64,000 bases of DNA from Hirsutella rhossiliensis (lineage: Eukaryota; Ascomycota; Sordariomycetes; Hypocreales; Ophiocordycipitaceae), in assembly GCF_020360975.1 (NCBI RefSeq), contig NW_025408678.1:1302001-1366000 (forward strand), given 5' to 3'. Of this stretch, positions 30,821-42,202 are shown one piece after another. Position 1 is the stretch's first letter; each line of letters opens with the position of its first letter. The notes below the pieces were generated by a model. The model had not been told where the DNA came from. It saw only the letters and a list, made by a program, of their open reading frames with translations, and made no database searches. A program made the position numbers and the translations under genes.

Positions 30821-32487
30821 ATGGCTCCTCCTTCCAAGCCCGGCGCCACCGCCGCCTTTGTCGGCGCCATCGACCAGGGCACCACGAGCACGCGCTTCCT
30901 CATCTTCAACCGCAACGGCGAGGTTGTCGCCCTGCACCAGATTGAGTTTAAGCAGCTGTATCCAAACCCCGGGTAAGTCGGCCCTGCTTGATCCATGCGC
31001 GCCTGCTGTCCACTGACTCCCCCGTAGCTGGCACGAGCACAACCCCGACGAGCTCATCTCGTCGGTCGAGCAGTGCATCGACGGCGCTGTCGCCAAGTTT
31101 GAGACGCAGGGCCACTCGCGCGAGCAAATCGTCGCCGTCGGCATCACCAACCAGCGCGAGACAACCCTCGTGTGGGACCGGAAGACGGGCAAGGCGCTGC
31201 ACAATGCCATTGTCTGGACCGACACGCGCGCCCAGGACCTCGTCCGCCGCCTCAAGGCGCGCATCGGCTCCGGCGAGCTGACGCAGCGTTGCGGCCTGCC
31301 CCTGTCCACCTACCCCTCCGTCAGCAAGCTGCTCTGGCTGCTCGAGAACGTGCCGGCCGTCAAGGACGCCTACAACGCCGGCACCCTGGCCTTTGGCACC
31401 GTCGACACTTGGCTCGCCTACAAGCTCAACGGCGGGCCCGCGCGTAACGTCTACGTCTCGGACCCGACAAACGCCTCGCGCACCATGTTCATGAACCTCG
31501 ACACCCTCGACTACGACAGCAAGCTGCTCGACTGGTTCCGCATCGACCGCACCAAGGTGCTGCTGCCCAAGATTGTGCGCTCCGCCGACGCAGCCGCCTA
31601 CGGCTCCCTCGCCGGCACCGTCCTGCGCGGCACCAAGATCACGGGCTGCCTGGGCGACCAGTCGGCGGCCCTCGTCGGCCAAAAGGGTTTCACGCCCGGC
31701 CTGGCCAAGAACACGTACGGCACGGGCTGCTTCCTGCTGTACAACGTCGGCCCCAAGCCCGTCGTGTCGTCGCACGGCCTGCTGACGACGGTGGCCTTTG
31801 ACTTTGGCAAGGGCAAGACCATGTACGCCCTCGAGGGCAGCATCGCCGTCGCCGGGTCGAGCGTCAAGTTCCTCGTCGATAACTTTGGCTTCATCGAGTC
31901 GAGCTCCAAGCTCAGCGCGCTGGCCGAGACGGTCGAGGACAACGGCGGCTGCACCTTTGTCACGGCCTTTAGCGGCCTGTTTGCGCCCTACTGGATCGAC
32001 GACGCGCGCGGCACCATCTTCGGCATCACGGCCTACACGCAGCGCGGACACATTGCGCGCGCCACGCTCGAGGCCACGTGCTTCCAGACAAAGGCCATTC
32101 TCGACTCCATGGAAAAGGACAGCGGCCACGCGCTGACGGAGCTGGCCGTCGACGGCGGCATGTGCAACGCCGACCTCATCATGCAGGTGAGTGGGAGCCT
32201 GCCCGGGACGGTGTCATTTGATGTTGCTAACATGGTGCGTCCAGACTCAGGCGGACTTAATCGGCATCCCCGTCACCCGGCCAGGCATGCGAGAGACGAC
32301 GGCGCTGGGGGCGGCCATTGCGGCGGGCATGGCGGTGGGAGTGTGGAAGTCGTTTGACGATCTCAAGAACGTCAACCTCGAGGGCCGGACCCTGTTCAAG
32401 CCGTCCATCAATGCCGAGGTCGCGTCCAAGCGGTTCGAGCGCTGGGAAAAGGCTGTGCAGATGAGCAAGGGCTGGGCCAACTACTAG
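30821..32487 (+). CDS. GUT1: glycerol kinase
   Basis: Exons 30821-30972, 31028-32186 and 32245-32487 give 517 residues; introns are 55 and 58 nt. The ATG is in a GCCGCCATGG context. The protein phosphorylates glycerol to sn-glycerol-3-phosphate with ATP, the substrate of GUT2. FGGY-kinase features in order: the ATP phosphate loop [14 protein letters not shown] (residues 14-27), [42 protein letters not shown] and the C-terminal [17 protein letters not shown], split from [13 protein letters not shown] by intron 2. The length is close to bacterial GlpK and shorter than yeast Gut1, which has inserts and extensions. There is no mitochondrial leader. It is transcribed divergently from the aquaglyceroporin. 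Confidence 0.96.
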
Positions 32488-34148
32488 CGGTGGCGAGTGA
32501 TTTCATCTCTTTCCTTTCCTTGTTGGGCGTGCCTTGTTGGGCGTGAGCCGCTTGTACTTTATATCATGACCGAACGGCCTTGTTGTTGTTTGTTGCGAGG
32601 GTGGCTGGATGATGGTGTCTCGGGCAGACTTTGGCATAAGCGCGGGGAGGGGGGGCTCTTTGTATCCAAAAGAGATGGGATTTCCGAGGAAGAGGAGCAC
32701 GAGATAAGAGAGGAGAGAGAGCCAAAGTCTATTCTCCAGAAGCGAGCAACGGTACCTTGCCGCCTGCAAGTGCGTGCGATGGTGGCGGCTGCCGCTCTGG
32801 ATGGCCTCGACGACTGTACTAACTGTAGAAGCAAGCCAGACGTCCACCAATCAGGAGCTGACCCTACAGGCGTGCAAGTCCCCCTGGAAGAGTGTGCTAT
32901 TTAACGGGGATGTCCTGTCGATGTGGGGTGGGCTCACGGGCCCGGGCTCGCGTTGCCCAAGAGTCGAAAAAGTATGTACAGTGCAGTTACCTGGCGAGAT
33001 TTGAAACAAAGGAACAGGCTAGGTTGCAATGACAAGCGCTAAAAGGATAGCTTGCATGATAATCAAGCAGCGCGGCACTTGGGGGAGCTCATAGCGCTGC
33101 TGCTCTCGCCTCGTCCCGTCTCGTCTCTCGGGTAGCTCGGATTTGTGGGCGAGAGGCCTGAGTCTAGGGAGTCTAGGGAGTCTAGGGAGTCTAGGGAGTC
33201 TAGGGAGTCTAGGGCGACTGGCGGTACCTGTCGAGGGGAGGGGCTTGAGCCTCGCCCGCTGCCGAAACGTGCGACATGCGACACCTCATGGCGGTGGAGC
33301 CTCCAACGAAGACAAAATAAACCCACTGTGGACGTTTCTGGCAGCGCACGCCTTGAGCCAGCCAGCGACACAGGGTGGGCGCTTTTATCCGGCTCACGCC
33401 ACCCCGTCAACTTCATTCATTCCTCACTTTATCCTCTTCCTTGCCCTTTCCACCTCTTTTCCCACTGCCATCCGCTCCGTCGGCTCCGCACGTACGCCTC
33501 CAAGGACAACAACGAGCAAGCGGCATTTTTTGTCTTTGGCTTTAATAATCTGCTCGCCCACCGTTTTCCCTCGGGGTCATCGACAGCGATCGCCGTCTCA
33601 TCCTCTTCCACAGCAGCTCGGGGCCGACTCGCGCTTCAATCCCCGAGAACGTCGTTGTCGCCGGCCGAGCGACCCCGAGAGCACCTCGTGGCTCGCCGGC
33701 CCTTGCTCTACTCGTCCTGACCCTCGTCACGCCCAACTCTCGCGGCGCTTCCTGACGCAACAACAAACCCTGGCCCAGTCGCCCTGCCTTTCTCATCCCG
33801 GTCCGTCCAGGAGAGGCACAAAGGGGGTTGCGACGCTTTGGAATTAGTTGAGTGGTGACCGTGGCAAACTAGGGGCTTTTTGAAGGTGGCGGTCATTGCT
33901 TGATGCAGCAAGCTGCTGCTGCTGCTGCTGCCGCTGCACGGTTCAGCCCCTAATATCGCCTCAAGGCGAGGCTTCCAAGAAGACTGTTTTGCTCTGCGTC
34001 AGCCACCAGCCAAGCCAGTCAACGTTTTCCTCTTCTCTCTCGCAAGGACGAGGCAAACGTGCCCCGTCTCCTGCTTTAAACGTCGGCCTCTCGCTCCCGG
34101 CTGTGGGGACCTTTGAGATCCAATATTTGGCACCGCCATGGAATAGCC
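32488..34148. other. intergenic between GUT1 and the C6 factor
   Basis: 1.7 kb with the GUT1 3' UTR, the 9-bp tandem array at 33161-33214 and C/T-rich sequence (33420-33800) that is probably promoter or 5' UTR of the transcription factor. The ORF at 33143-33847 is produced by the array and is not called. Confidence 0.4.
33161..33214. repeat. 9-bp tandem repeat, six perfect copies
   Basis: Six perfect copies of agtctaggg, head to tail, about 0.9-1.0 kb upstream of the C6 factor start codon. The unit is not the fungal telomere repeat (ttaggg). Confidence 0.95.
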
Positions 34149-36767
34149 ATGGTAGACATCAATGCACACCCGGTACCGACGGCCGAGGACGAGGCCAACT
34201 CGGCCTTCAGTCACGAAGAGGGCGGGTCGAGCGACGACGACACGACGCATAACGGCCCCGCCTCGGTTGCCGGCAACAAGAGGAAGCGCATCAAGTATCA
34301 AAAGACATCGTCAGCTGCTCCACCCCTCTTTCTATCCCCCTTTCCTGGTCATCACAATGGCACGCTGACGGACGCTTTCCGAGCAGATGTGAGCTGTGCA
34401 AGGCCCGCAAGGTCAAGTGCGACAGGGCCGAGCCCGCGTGCTCGTGGTGCGCCCGTCACAACCGCACCTGCGTCTATCTCGAGAGGCAGAAGCCCGGCAG
34501 CCGCATCGGCTTCACCCTCGAGCTCGAGTCAAAGGTGAACCGTGTCGACGCCCTCCTCCAGGCCCTGTGGCGCCGCGTCGAGGACCACATTGCTCATGAC
34601 CACCACCCCTCGGGTCTCCCGCCCGTCCAGAGCCTCTCGCCCACCGGCAGCAGCCACGTCGAAGGCCTTCATCAGCTGCCCTCAGCCGCCGACCACGCCG
34701 CCTCCACCGGGCACCCCCTCCCAGTCGCCTTCTCGGCCAGCACTCCCGTTCTCCAGGGCACCACCCCTGGTGCCTACTCGAGTCCCTTGTGGCGAGACTC
34801 GGCGGACGGCGGCCGAGATGGCCTGCGAGGCGGCGAGCCCCGGTCCTCCCTGATGGCGGGACCTCCATCGACAACGGCGACGGCCGCCACCCTATCTCTG
34901 GCCGGGGGAGACTCGGCCCCCCCTCCACCCATCCACCCTTCGGAACATGCCTCGCGGGTCGCCTCCGCTCCCCGAGCGGGCCCTTCATCCTTCTCGAGCG
35001 GAGCTGACCTCCCTTCCGATGACATAGTCTACACCCTGGTGGACCTGTACTTTAAGCACTGCAACACGTGGTGCCCGATCCTGGACCGCAAGTCGACGTT
35101 TGGCATCTTCTTCGGGTCCACGTCGCTGAGCGAGGTGGACCGCATCCTCCTCCACGCCATCGTGGCCACGACGCTGCGGTTCCTCAAGGGCTCGCGGCTG
35201 ACGCGCGAGATGCGCGCCCACTATCACGCCGTATCTAAGCACACGGTCATGATCTTCGCCATGGAGCACGTCAGCGTCGCCGCGCTCAAGGCCCTCGTCA
35301 TCCTGTCCCTCGACGAGCTCGGCACCTCCAACGGCCCGCGCGGGTGGAACCTGCTGTCGCTGCTGGCGCAAAACGTGCGCCACCTCGACTTGTGCAATGA
35401 GAACAGCATGTACCTGTCGTCGGCCGCCGCCGAGGACGTGCCCCGGTCCGGGTCCGTCCGGCGGGTCGCGGTGGGGCGGCCCGAGTCGTGGATCGAAGAC
35501 GAGGGCCGTCGCCGGCTATGTTGGATGGTATACCTGCTGGACCGGTACGCGACGGTGGCGACGACGACATTTGACTTTATGCTCGACGACGGCAAGATGA
35601 GGCGCGTCTTGCCGTGTTCGTACGATCTCTTTTCGCGCAACGTGCCCGTCGAGACGAGGTCGCTCGAGTCGGGGCAGCAGCAGCACGGCGCCTACGCCGT
35701 TGACCGGTCCGAGAACCTGGGCAGCTTCTCGTATCACTGCGAGATCCTGCGGATCCTCAGCCGGGTGCACGAATTCGTGCGGCGGCCTATAGACGTGTCG
35801 TCGGCGGCCGACATGGCCGGGTGGCGCGACACATACCGCTCGCTCGACGCGGCGCTGGACCGGTGGCTGCAGAGCCTGCCGAGCGAGTACGGGCGCATCT
35901 CGGCGCTGTGCCACTCGGACCCGGCCAGCCGCGTCGCCAACTGGTTCATGCTGCACAGCGCCTACGTGACGTCGGTGGTGCGCCTGCACTCGCCCGCCGC
36001 CTACCCGGGTCCGGCCCCGGGCCCGAACACAGGTGCGTCGCCGCCGCCGCTGCTACCGCCGTCGCACTACGCCATGCAGCGGTGCCTGGCGGCGGTGCAG
36101 AGCCTGCGAGACATTACCCGCGATGTCGACGAGGCCGACGGCCTGGACCTCGTGGGGCCGCCCTTTGCCTTTTCGCTCTGGGTCGCGGCGCGGCTCCTCG
36201 TCGTCCACGCGGCCGCGGTCGGGGGCCCCGTCGACAGTAAGATTGACTTCTTCATCGACATCCTCGGCTACGTCGGTGAGTACTGGGAGGTGGCGGCCAA
36301 CTATGCGCGGATCCTGGCGCGGGTGGTGCAGCGGGGGCGGCAAGGCGACGGGAGCTTTGCGGACATGAGAAGGTGAGCGCTCACTTTAGTTGTCCCCTTG
36401 TCTGGCTGGCCCTTTGTTGAAAGTTCTTTAAAAAGTCCTCGTCCCCCTTTCCATGTTGTTGAGCATCCTGCTAACCCAGTTTCTCGTCAGGAGCGCCCAC
36501 GACCTGGTCAGCCTGACGACGTCGACGCGGCGGTCCGGGCTGGAGGAGACGTCGTCGCAGCCGGTGTCGCTAAGCGAGCTGGACAGCATTGACATCTTTG
36601 ACTTTTTCAACTATCCCAAGATGCCCGAGGCGGCGCGCGGGCCCGTCATCACGCCGGGCGGCAGCCACCCGCTCATGCAGGGGATGGCGGCGGCGGCGGG
36701 CGACGGGACGCCGAGGAACCCGGATCCCGAGGCGGACTGGCTGGGGTACAGCTCGTCGTTTCGCTGA
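34149..36767 (+). CDS. Zn(II)2Cys6 transcription factor with fungal middle-homology domain
   Basis: Exons 34149-34294, 34387-36372 and 36491-36767 give 802 residues. Intron 1 (92 nt, donor GTATCA) is placed so that KRKRIK runs into the zinc cluster. The cluster has cysteines at 50, 53, 60, 67, 70 and 77, the exact C-x2-C-x6-C-x6-C-x2-C-x6-C spacing (CELCKARKVKCDRAEPAC, then SWC and TC). A linker with KPGSR and a short coiled coil (about 90-110) follow. After a Ser/Pro-rich stretch comes a fungal-specific TF domain, from VDLYFKHCNTWCPILDRK to about residue 700. The tail is acidic and hydrophobic (DSIDIFDFFNYP) and may activate transcription. It lies 1.7 kb downstream of GUT1 and 0.7 kb upstream of a P450, so its targets could be either group. 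Intron 1 is the least certain part of the model. Confidence 0.88.
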
Positions 36768-37454
36768 GGGGGGTTGCCGGTGTCTACGGGTGCTTGTACG
36801 GGGTATGTGCATATATGTACCATTCATGACGAGAGACGGCTTTGTGCCAGCGGGTTGGGTAAAAAGTACCGAGATGCTCTTCTTCTCCTTTATACGGTAC
36901 GGAGTATGGTTGACCGGCAAAGCACTTGAGCGGGGTTGGCCACGACACATGCAGACGCCATAGTGGCTGTACAAGGATGGTTAAGCAAAAGCAAGGGTGC
37001 GTGTCTTGCATGTACATGCATGGAAGCGAATGCAAACGCCTCGAGGAGGTTGCGGCTTTCGGAGTATAGTACGTGTTGTACGTGTATGCACAAGCATACA
37101 AGTTACAGTACTCGGTAGACGTACAGGGTAGGCCGGCTGTAGGTGATGGTGATGGGCCAAGCCAAGCAGCTTGACGTCGCAACCCCGGATTAAACCCAAT
37201 TATGCGATGCGGCATAGATTGGCTGACCCTCTTGGCATCAGCCGCGTTTCTTTTTTCCCCTCCCCTTTAAGCTTGAAGGTTCCCCGCTCTCCGATAGATT
37301 GGGTTAGAGTTTCCATGGCGCGGTGCTCCGTCGTCATCCTCGAGCCAACATCTTCACTTACACGCCCCCGTTCCCGTCACCTAAGCCCCAACGCTCCCTC
37401 GCATCAGCGTCAAGACAGACCTCATTTGACCGGTCCAGGCCGTCGTGGTTCGCA
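36768..37454. other. intergenic between the C6 factor and the P450
   Basis: 687 bp, rich in gtaca/tgtac and atgcat-like motifs near 36800-37120. It should hold the TF terminator and P450 promoter. No gene seen. Confidence 0.35.
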
Positions 37455-39251
37455 ATGTGGCTCTTCGCCCTCGCGGCGGAGCACGCGGTGCCGCTGCTCT
37501 GCGGCCTCGCATGCCTCTGGCTGGTGCGCAGGCTCGTCGTCTACGCGCGGCTGCGGCGCTTCGGCGGGCCGCTGTGGGCGGGTCTGTCCGACTGGCCTCA
37601 TAGCCTGGCTATGCTGCGGCACCGGAACCATGAGTGGTACGCCGAGGTGAACGAGAAGTATGGTGCGGAACCACCCCCCCCCCCCCTTTTCCTTGTCGTT
37701 CTCTGTCCTCGCTGACCGTCGTCTTCGAGGCCCCATCGCCCGCGTCGCGCCCAGAGTGCTCGTCACCTCGTCGCCCGACGTCTGGATCCACGTCAACACC
37801 AAGCCCGGCTACAAGCGCTCCGACTGGTACTACCACGCCTGCCGGCTCGAGCACCGGCGCGACAACATCTTTAGCCAGACGGACAACCGCAAGCACGACG
37901 TGCGGCGGAAGCAGATGGCCCCGGGGGTGCGTGTGTGTCTTGTGATAACCTAACACGCGTGGATACACGTGTCCGTGGGAGAGCATGGGCATGGGGCTAA
38001 CCACAGCGTCTCTCAGTACTCGGGGAGAGAAAACCTCGAGCTCGAGCACACCATCGACCAGCGCCTCGCCGAGCTGCTCGCCCTCATCCGCACGCACTAC
38101 CTGCCAGCCACGGCGCAGGCCGCGACACAGCCCATGGACCTGGGCGAAAAGGTGCAGTTCTTCACCCTCGACGTCATCAGCAGCGTCGGCCTCGGCCGCT
38201 CCTTCGGCATGCTCCCGCGCAACGCCGACGTCGACGGCCACGTGCGCCTCAGCGAGCAGGGCCTCGTCGCCGCCAACGCCGCCCTGGCCACGGGGCTGAG
38301 CCGCCTGGCCCACGTCCCGGGCATCGGGCGCTTCGTAGCCCCCTCGCCCGAGGACAGCGGCGGCTACGGGCGGGTCATGGCGGCGTGCTTCCGCGCCGTC
38401 GATGAGCGTGTCGGGGCCAAGGGGCCGTCGGCGGCGGCGGCGGCGGCGCATCGGCACGAGGATATGCTGGCGTCGTTTATGCGCCATGGCATCGAGGGCC
38501 ATGACCTGCGCTCCGAGGCGCTGGAGCAGGTCGTCGCCGGCTCGGACACGACGGCCGGCGCCCTCCGCGGCGCCCTGCTGCACATCATGAGCAACGCGCG
38601 CGTCCACGCCAAGCTGCAGCGCGAAGTCGACGCCGAGGCCGCCGCCACGGGCTCCGACGGCATCGTCGAGGCCGCCCGGGCGCGCCAGCTGCCCTACCTG
38701 CAGGCCGTGGTGCGCGAGTCGCTTCGCATCTGGCCGCCCGCCGTCAACATATTTGCGCGCGACGTGCCCGCCGGCGGCGACACCGTCGTCGTCGACGGCC
38801 GGCCCGTCTTCCTGCCCGCCGGCGTCTCCATCGGCTACTCGGCCCTCGCCATGCACCGCAGCCGCGACGTCTACGGGCCCGACGCCCACGTCTTTCGCCC
38901 GGAGCGCTGGTTCGAGCCGGACCCGGACCGTCTGGCCGCCATGGTGCGCACCAACGAGCTCGTCTTTGGCCACGCGCGCTTCCGCTGCCTCGGCAGGCCC
39001 GTCGCCATGATTGAGATATCAAAGACAATCTTTGAGGTTGCTCGCCCTCTTTCCCTGTTGTTGCCCCTTTCCGGCTTCTCCCCTTGAGCCCTTCCTTGCT
39101 GGGCGCCCCCCCTGACTGACTGGCCACGCAGCTGATGCGCAATTTCGAAATGGCCCTCATCCACCCGACACGCCCCTGGAAGACACGCAACTGCCTCGGC
39201 CTCTTTATGATCTCGGACATGTGGGTGCAAGTCATGGACCGCGTGTCGTGA
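37455..39251 (+). CDS. cytochrome P450 monooxygenase
   Basis: Exons 37455-37662, 37730-37926, 38017-39036 and 39132-39251 give 514 residues. The N-terminus (MWLFALAAEHAVPLLCGLAC) is an ER membrane anchor. Class features in order: the I-helix oxygen site AGSDTT, the K-helix ESLR, the PERW region (FRPERWFEPD) and the heme-cysteine loop FGHARFRCLG. In that loop the usual Gly of F-x-x-G-x-x-x-C-x-G is Ala. Intron 3 has a weak donor (GAG|GTTGCT), but the splice gives ISKTIFELMRNFEMALI, the expected end of the family. It resembles pisatin-demethylase-like fungal P450s. Substrate unknown. It converges with the LaeA-like methyltransferase gene and lies beside the C6 factor. Intron 1 contains a run of 14 C, a likely length-variable site. 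Confidence 0.9.
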
Positions 39252-39538
39252 TATGCGACGGATGGGAATCTGGGATGCATTCCCCCCCTTTCTTTGTGTG
39301 CTCTCGCTTGCATACCCACGTCAGGCAGGTTGTGAAGAATGGTACGATGGAGTTTTGCAATATTTAGCTCACAACATGTACATTGCAGCAGTTTGTATGG
39401 AGGTTCTGGGCCTGTCACTATGGCCTACAGGCAACAAGATATCAAACAACACCATTTTCCCTGCTCCGAAAAGCAGTACACAAGCCTCAAGGGTATCAAG
39501 CCCCGGTCGCGGGAGGGCCATGCCTGCTCGACCAGTGT

Positions 39539-40900
39539 CTAGACAGTCCACTCGGGTTTCTGAGCATAGACATTGGTCCTGCGTTGCATGTCAGTAGAGT
39601 TGGGCATGACTACCCACGCCGTCGCCAGGGCATCACTCACACGACATAGAACGGGCGGAGCCTGAAGTTGCGCATGGCCCTGCGCATCTCGAGCACAAAC
39701 ATTTGCACCTCGACGTACTGCCAGCCCATAATCTCCTTGAGCATGAAGAGCGCAAAGCCCTCGAGACTCTCCTCGAGAAAGGCCAGGTTGTAGATGCCGA
39801 CGTTCTTCAGCCTGGGGTCGCTGCTCCAGCCGCCGCAGGGCACCTGGTATGTCTTTTCGACCACGTCGACAAAGCCGGCTTCCTTGATGAGCTTGGCCAT
39901 GTTGCCCGGGAGGCCGATACGGGCCGTCTTGCCGATGCGATCAAAAGCATCGAGAAAGACTTTGGACCATCGCTTGAAGATGTGGTCGGGGTTGTCGCGG
40001 ACCTCGGGACTGTCGCTGTAGATGGTGATGTTGAACTCAAAGTTCTCGAGCCAGCCGCCGGGGATGAGGGCGAGATAGACCTGGCGGTAGAGGGCGGCCC
40101 AGTCGCCGATGCTGCCGTAGAGGCCGCGAATATGGATCAGGTCAAAGATGGCGGGCTGGTAGCTCCACTCGAGCTGTGCGTCCTCGATGTGGAAGACGCA
40201 GTTGGGGGGCACCCATGTGGGCTGGATGGGGCTGATGTCGGTGCCAAAAATCTCGGCCGAGGGGTAGGCGTCGGCCATGTCGATGGCCCAGATGCCAGTG
40301 CCGGTGCCGACGTCGAGGACCCTTGAGGGGGGCGAGGCGAGGGGGGCCTCGAACAGCCGGTCGCCCTTGAGCATGGTGATGAAGTGGTGGGCTATGTCGA
40401 GGCCGTTGTTCTGGCGGTCATCGTTGGGACCCCAGTACTCGGTCGTCTTGGAGCTCTGAAAGGTGCGGCCGTGGATGCTGCGGTAGTCGTAGATGCTGTC
40501 GTTGAGGGATGCGGTCGAGGAATCGATACTGCAGCGAGGAAAGCAACGACGAGTGAGCAGGTCGTTTCGCCCGTGGGGGTTCCAGGCTTGACCGACCTTG
40601 CGCCGTCGCCAATGGCGGAATCGACATCGTCGTCATCCTCGTTCTGCGGGCGTGGTGGTCAGCGGCGAGCTTCATCAGTGGATTCATGGGAGAGGGTGTC
40701 GTTACAAAGGGGATCTGGGTGTTGGTCGGAGGCGTCTGGGCCGGCTGCGGCGGGGGGGTGGGTTCCCGTGAAGGCGCCTTTGGCAGCTGAGGTGGCGGAG
40801 GCGAGGGCTGGGGTTCTCGTGCAGAGGCTTCTGGCGATTGAGGTGACTGAGGCAATGGCCGGCTGGCCGCTGGGCTTTCGGACGGGCCTGGACTGGACAT
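39539..40900 (-). CDS. LaeA-like S-adenosylmethionine-dependent methyltransferase
   Basis: Four exons: 40900-40706, 40643-40597, 40528-39641 and 39578-39539, giving 389 residues. The short second exon (47 nt) codes for an acidic block (NEDDDDVDSAIGDGA). The last exon (40 nt) gives the ending FYVVTNVYAQKPEWTV. The first 65 residues are rich in Pro, Ser and Gln. The SAM-binding motif I is VLDVGTGTGIWAID (from residue 151), followed by GTDISPIQP, a FDLIHIRGLYGSI segment and LIPGGWLENFEF. This is the TAM-type domain seen in LaeA and its many paralogues. LaeA itself is a global regulator of secondary metabolism; most paralogues have unknown targets. It ends 287 bp from the end of the convergent P450 gene. 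The promoter side has a long purine-rich tract. Confidence 0.9.
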
Positions 40901-40925
40901 GACGAGCGGGAGAGCATACTGACGC

Positions 40926-41012
40926 GGTGGAGGAGGGGGGAGAGAGAGGAGCGCAGAGGAGGAGGGGAGGAGGGGAGGAGGTGAGGAGGGGAGCGCAGAG
41001 GAGGAGGGAGAG
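40926..41012. repeat. GAGGAG purine tract in the methyltransferase leader
   Basis: An almost uninterrupted run of G and A with a duplicated segment (gagcgcagaggagga near 40950 and near 40990). On the methyltransferase sense strand it is a polypyrimidine tract just upstream of the ATG, common in fungal promoters and 5' UTRs. Confidence 0.7.
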
Positions 41013-41316
41013 TGGGTAACGATGGATCCCCAGAGTGGCCAGCCAAGGACGGCTGACGGGGCGTCGCTCAACGAGTGAGGGAGAAAACGAGAGTTGAGAT
41101 GCGAGGCGGGCCGTTGCGCGAGCGCTGCGTCGGCGGGCGACCCCACCATGTGCGCGACTACAGCAAGGTACATGCCGGCAGCCCAGGGTACCTCGTGCAC
41201 CGCGCCGCCAGCAGCGTGCTCTTGCAGCGTGTTGTTGCAGCGCCCCATTCGCATCCTGGCGAGGGCAAGTACAGCCATGTACCGCACGCACCCTGACCCG
41301 ATCCACCTGCGCTTGT

Positions 41317-41410
41317 GTAGGTACCTACCTACCTAGGTACCTAGGTAGGTACCTTATGTTGTGTACATAGGTACCTAGGTATGTTGTGTATGTGCCTACC
41401 TATGTACCTC
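41317..41410. repeat. palindromic CCTAGGTA-type repeat cluster
   Basis: Overlapping tacctacc, taggtacc and cctaggta units on both strands. They include a perfect 26-bp palindrome at 41326-41351 (arms tacctacctaggt). Related single units occur near 58780 and 59805. The stretch can form a hairpin or cruciform. Confidence 0.85.
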
Positions 41411-42202
41411 GTATTTGAGCATATCGAGAGTCAAGCTTTTACGTCCGACTCCTTGTCTGCCCGCAGAAAGCCAAAGAACCCAACGCAGGCTGCCGGTGCC
41501 CAGTAGGGGCATGGGGCATTGTTGGCCTTTGCCCTGCTGACGGTAGTCTACACAGTGCCGCACCGCATTCCCCGTTGGGTCCATCGGCCTCTGCCGAGCT
41601 GGTAAGCGACCAACGAGATGCACTCGACAGGGATTGGGACTGACGAGAAAGCAATGACACGCACCACTGCATTGGTCACATGTTGGCCGCTCAGCTAGCC
41701 ACCAGACAACTCCGTGTAGCTATACAGTGATTAGTGCACCGAACTGTTTTGTAATCGCAACGCACCTCGACTCCACCATCAGTCATCGGCCGTTTGCAGA
41801 GGCCGTCAATGACGGACCATGAATGGAGACTGGCCCGTTCAAAACGTAAAGAAGAAAGAGGTGCGGCCACACGATGTACAGTACGTACAAGGCAGGAACG
41901 ACAGCGGCCCCACCTTCTCCGCGATCTGCTCCTGTCGCAGCTCCGTCCAATCATGACACAGCTATTCCAACCTTCCGGCCCGTCCGCCCTCCCCCCACTC
42001 CAGGCCGAGGCTCACGGCACCTCATCCTCGGCGTCGGCCAGCACGTCTCTCGCATCATCGTCGGTTTCATCTCTGATTCGCACGTCAAGCTTGTCAAGGA
42101 CTCCGACCACCCGCACCCATCGAGCAATCGACGCCCGCCACTCGACTTCTCGTCCCCCAATCGCCCTGCTCATCACCTCGACACGCAGAAAAACAACACA
42201 AA

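Larger units (their letters stand above)
40901..42202. other. divergent intergenic region (methyltransferase / b5-ACAD)
   Basis: 1.3 kb containing the purine tract and the palindromic cluster listed separately. Other ORFs here (for example 41075-41296) lack support. Confidence 0.4.

Noticed and set aside
30948..32129. 393-codon minus-strand ORF opposite GUT1
   Set aside because: Antisense shadow of the glycerol kinase exon.
33161..33214. CRISPR-like or telomere-like array
   Set aside because: The units are contiguous with no spacers, the host is a eukaryote, and the 9-bp unit is not the ttaggg telomere repeat.
37609..38973. 454-codon minus-strand ORF opposite the P450
   Set aside because: Antisense shadow; it runs through P450 introns and lacks motifs.
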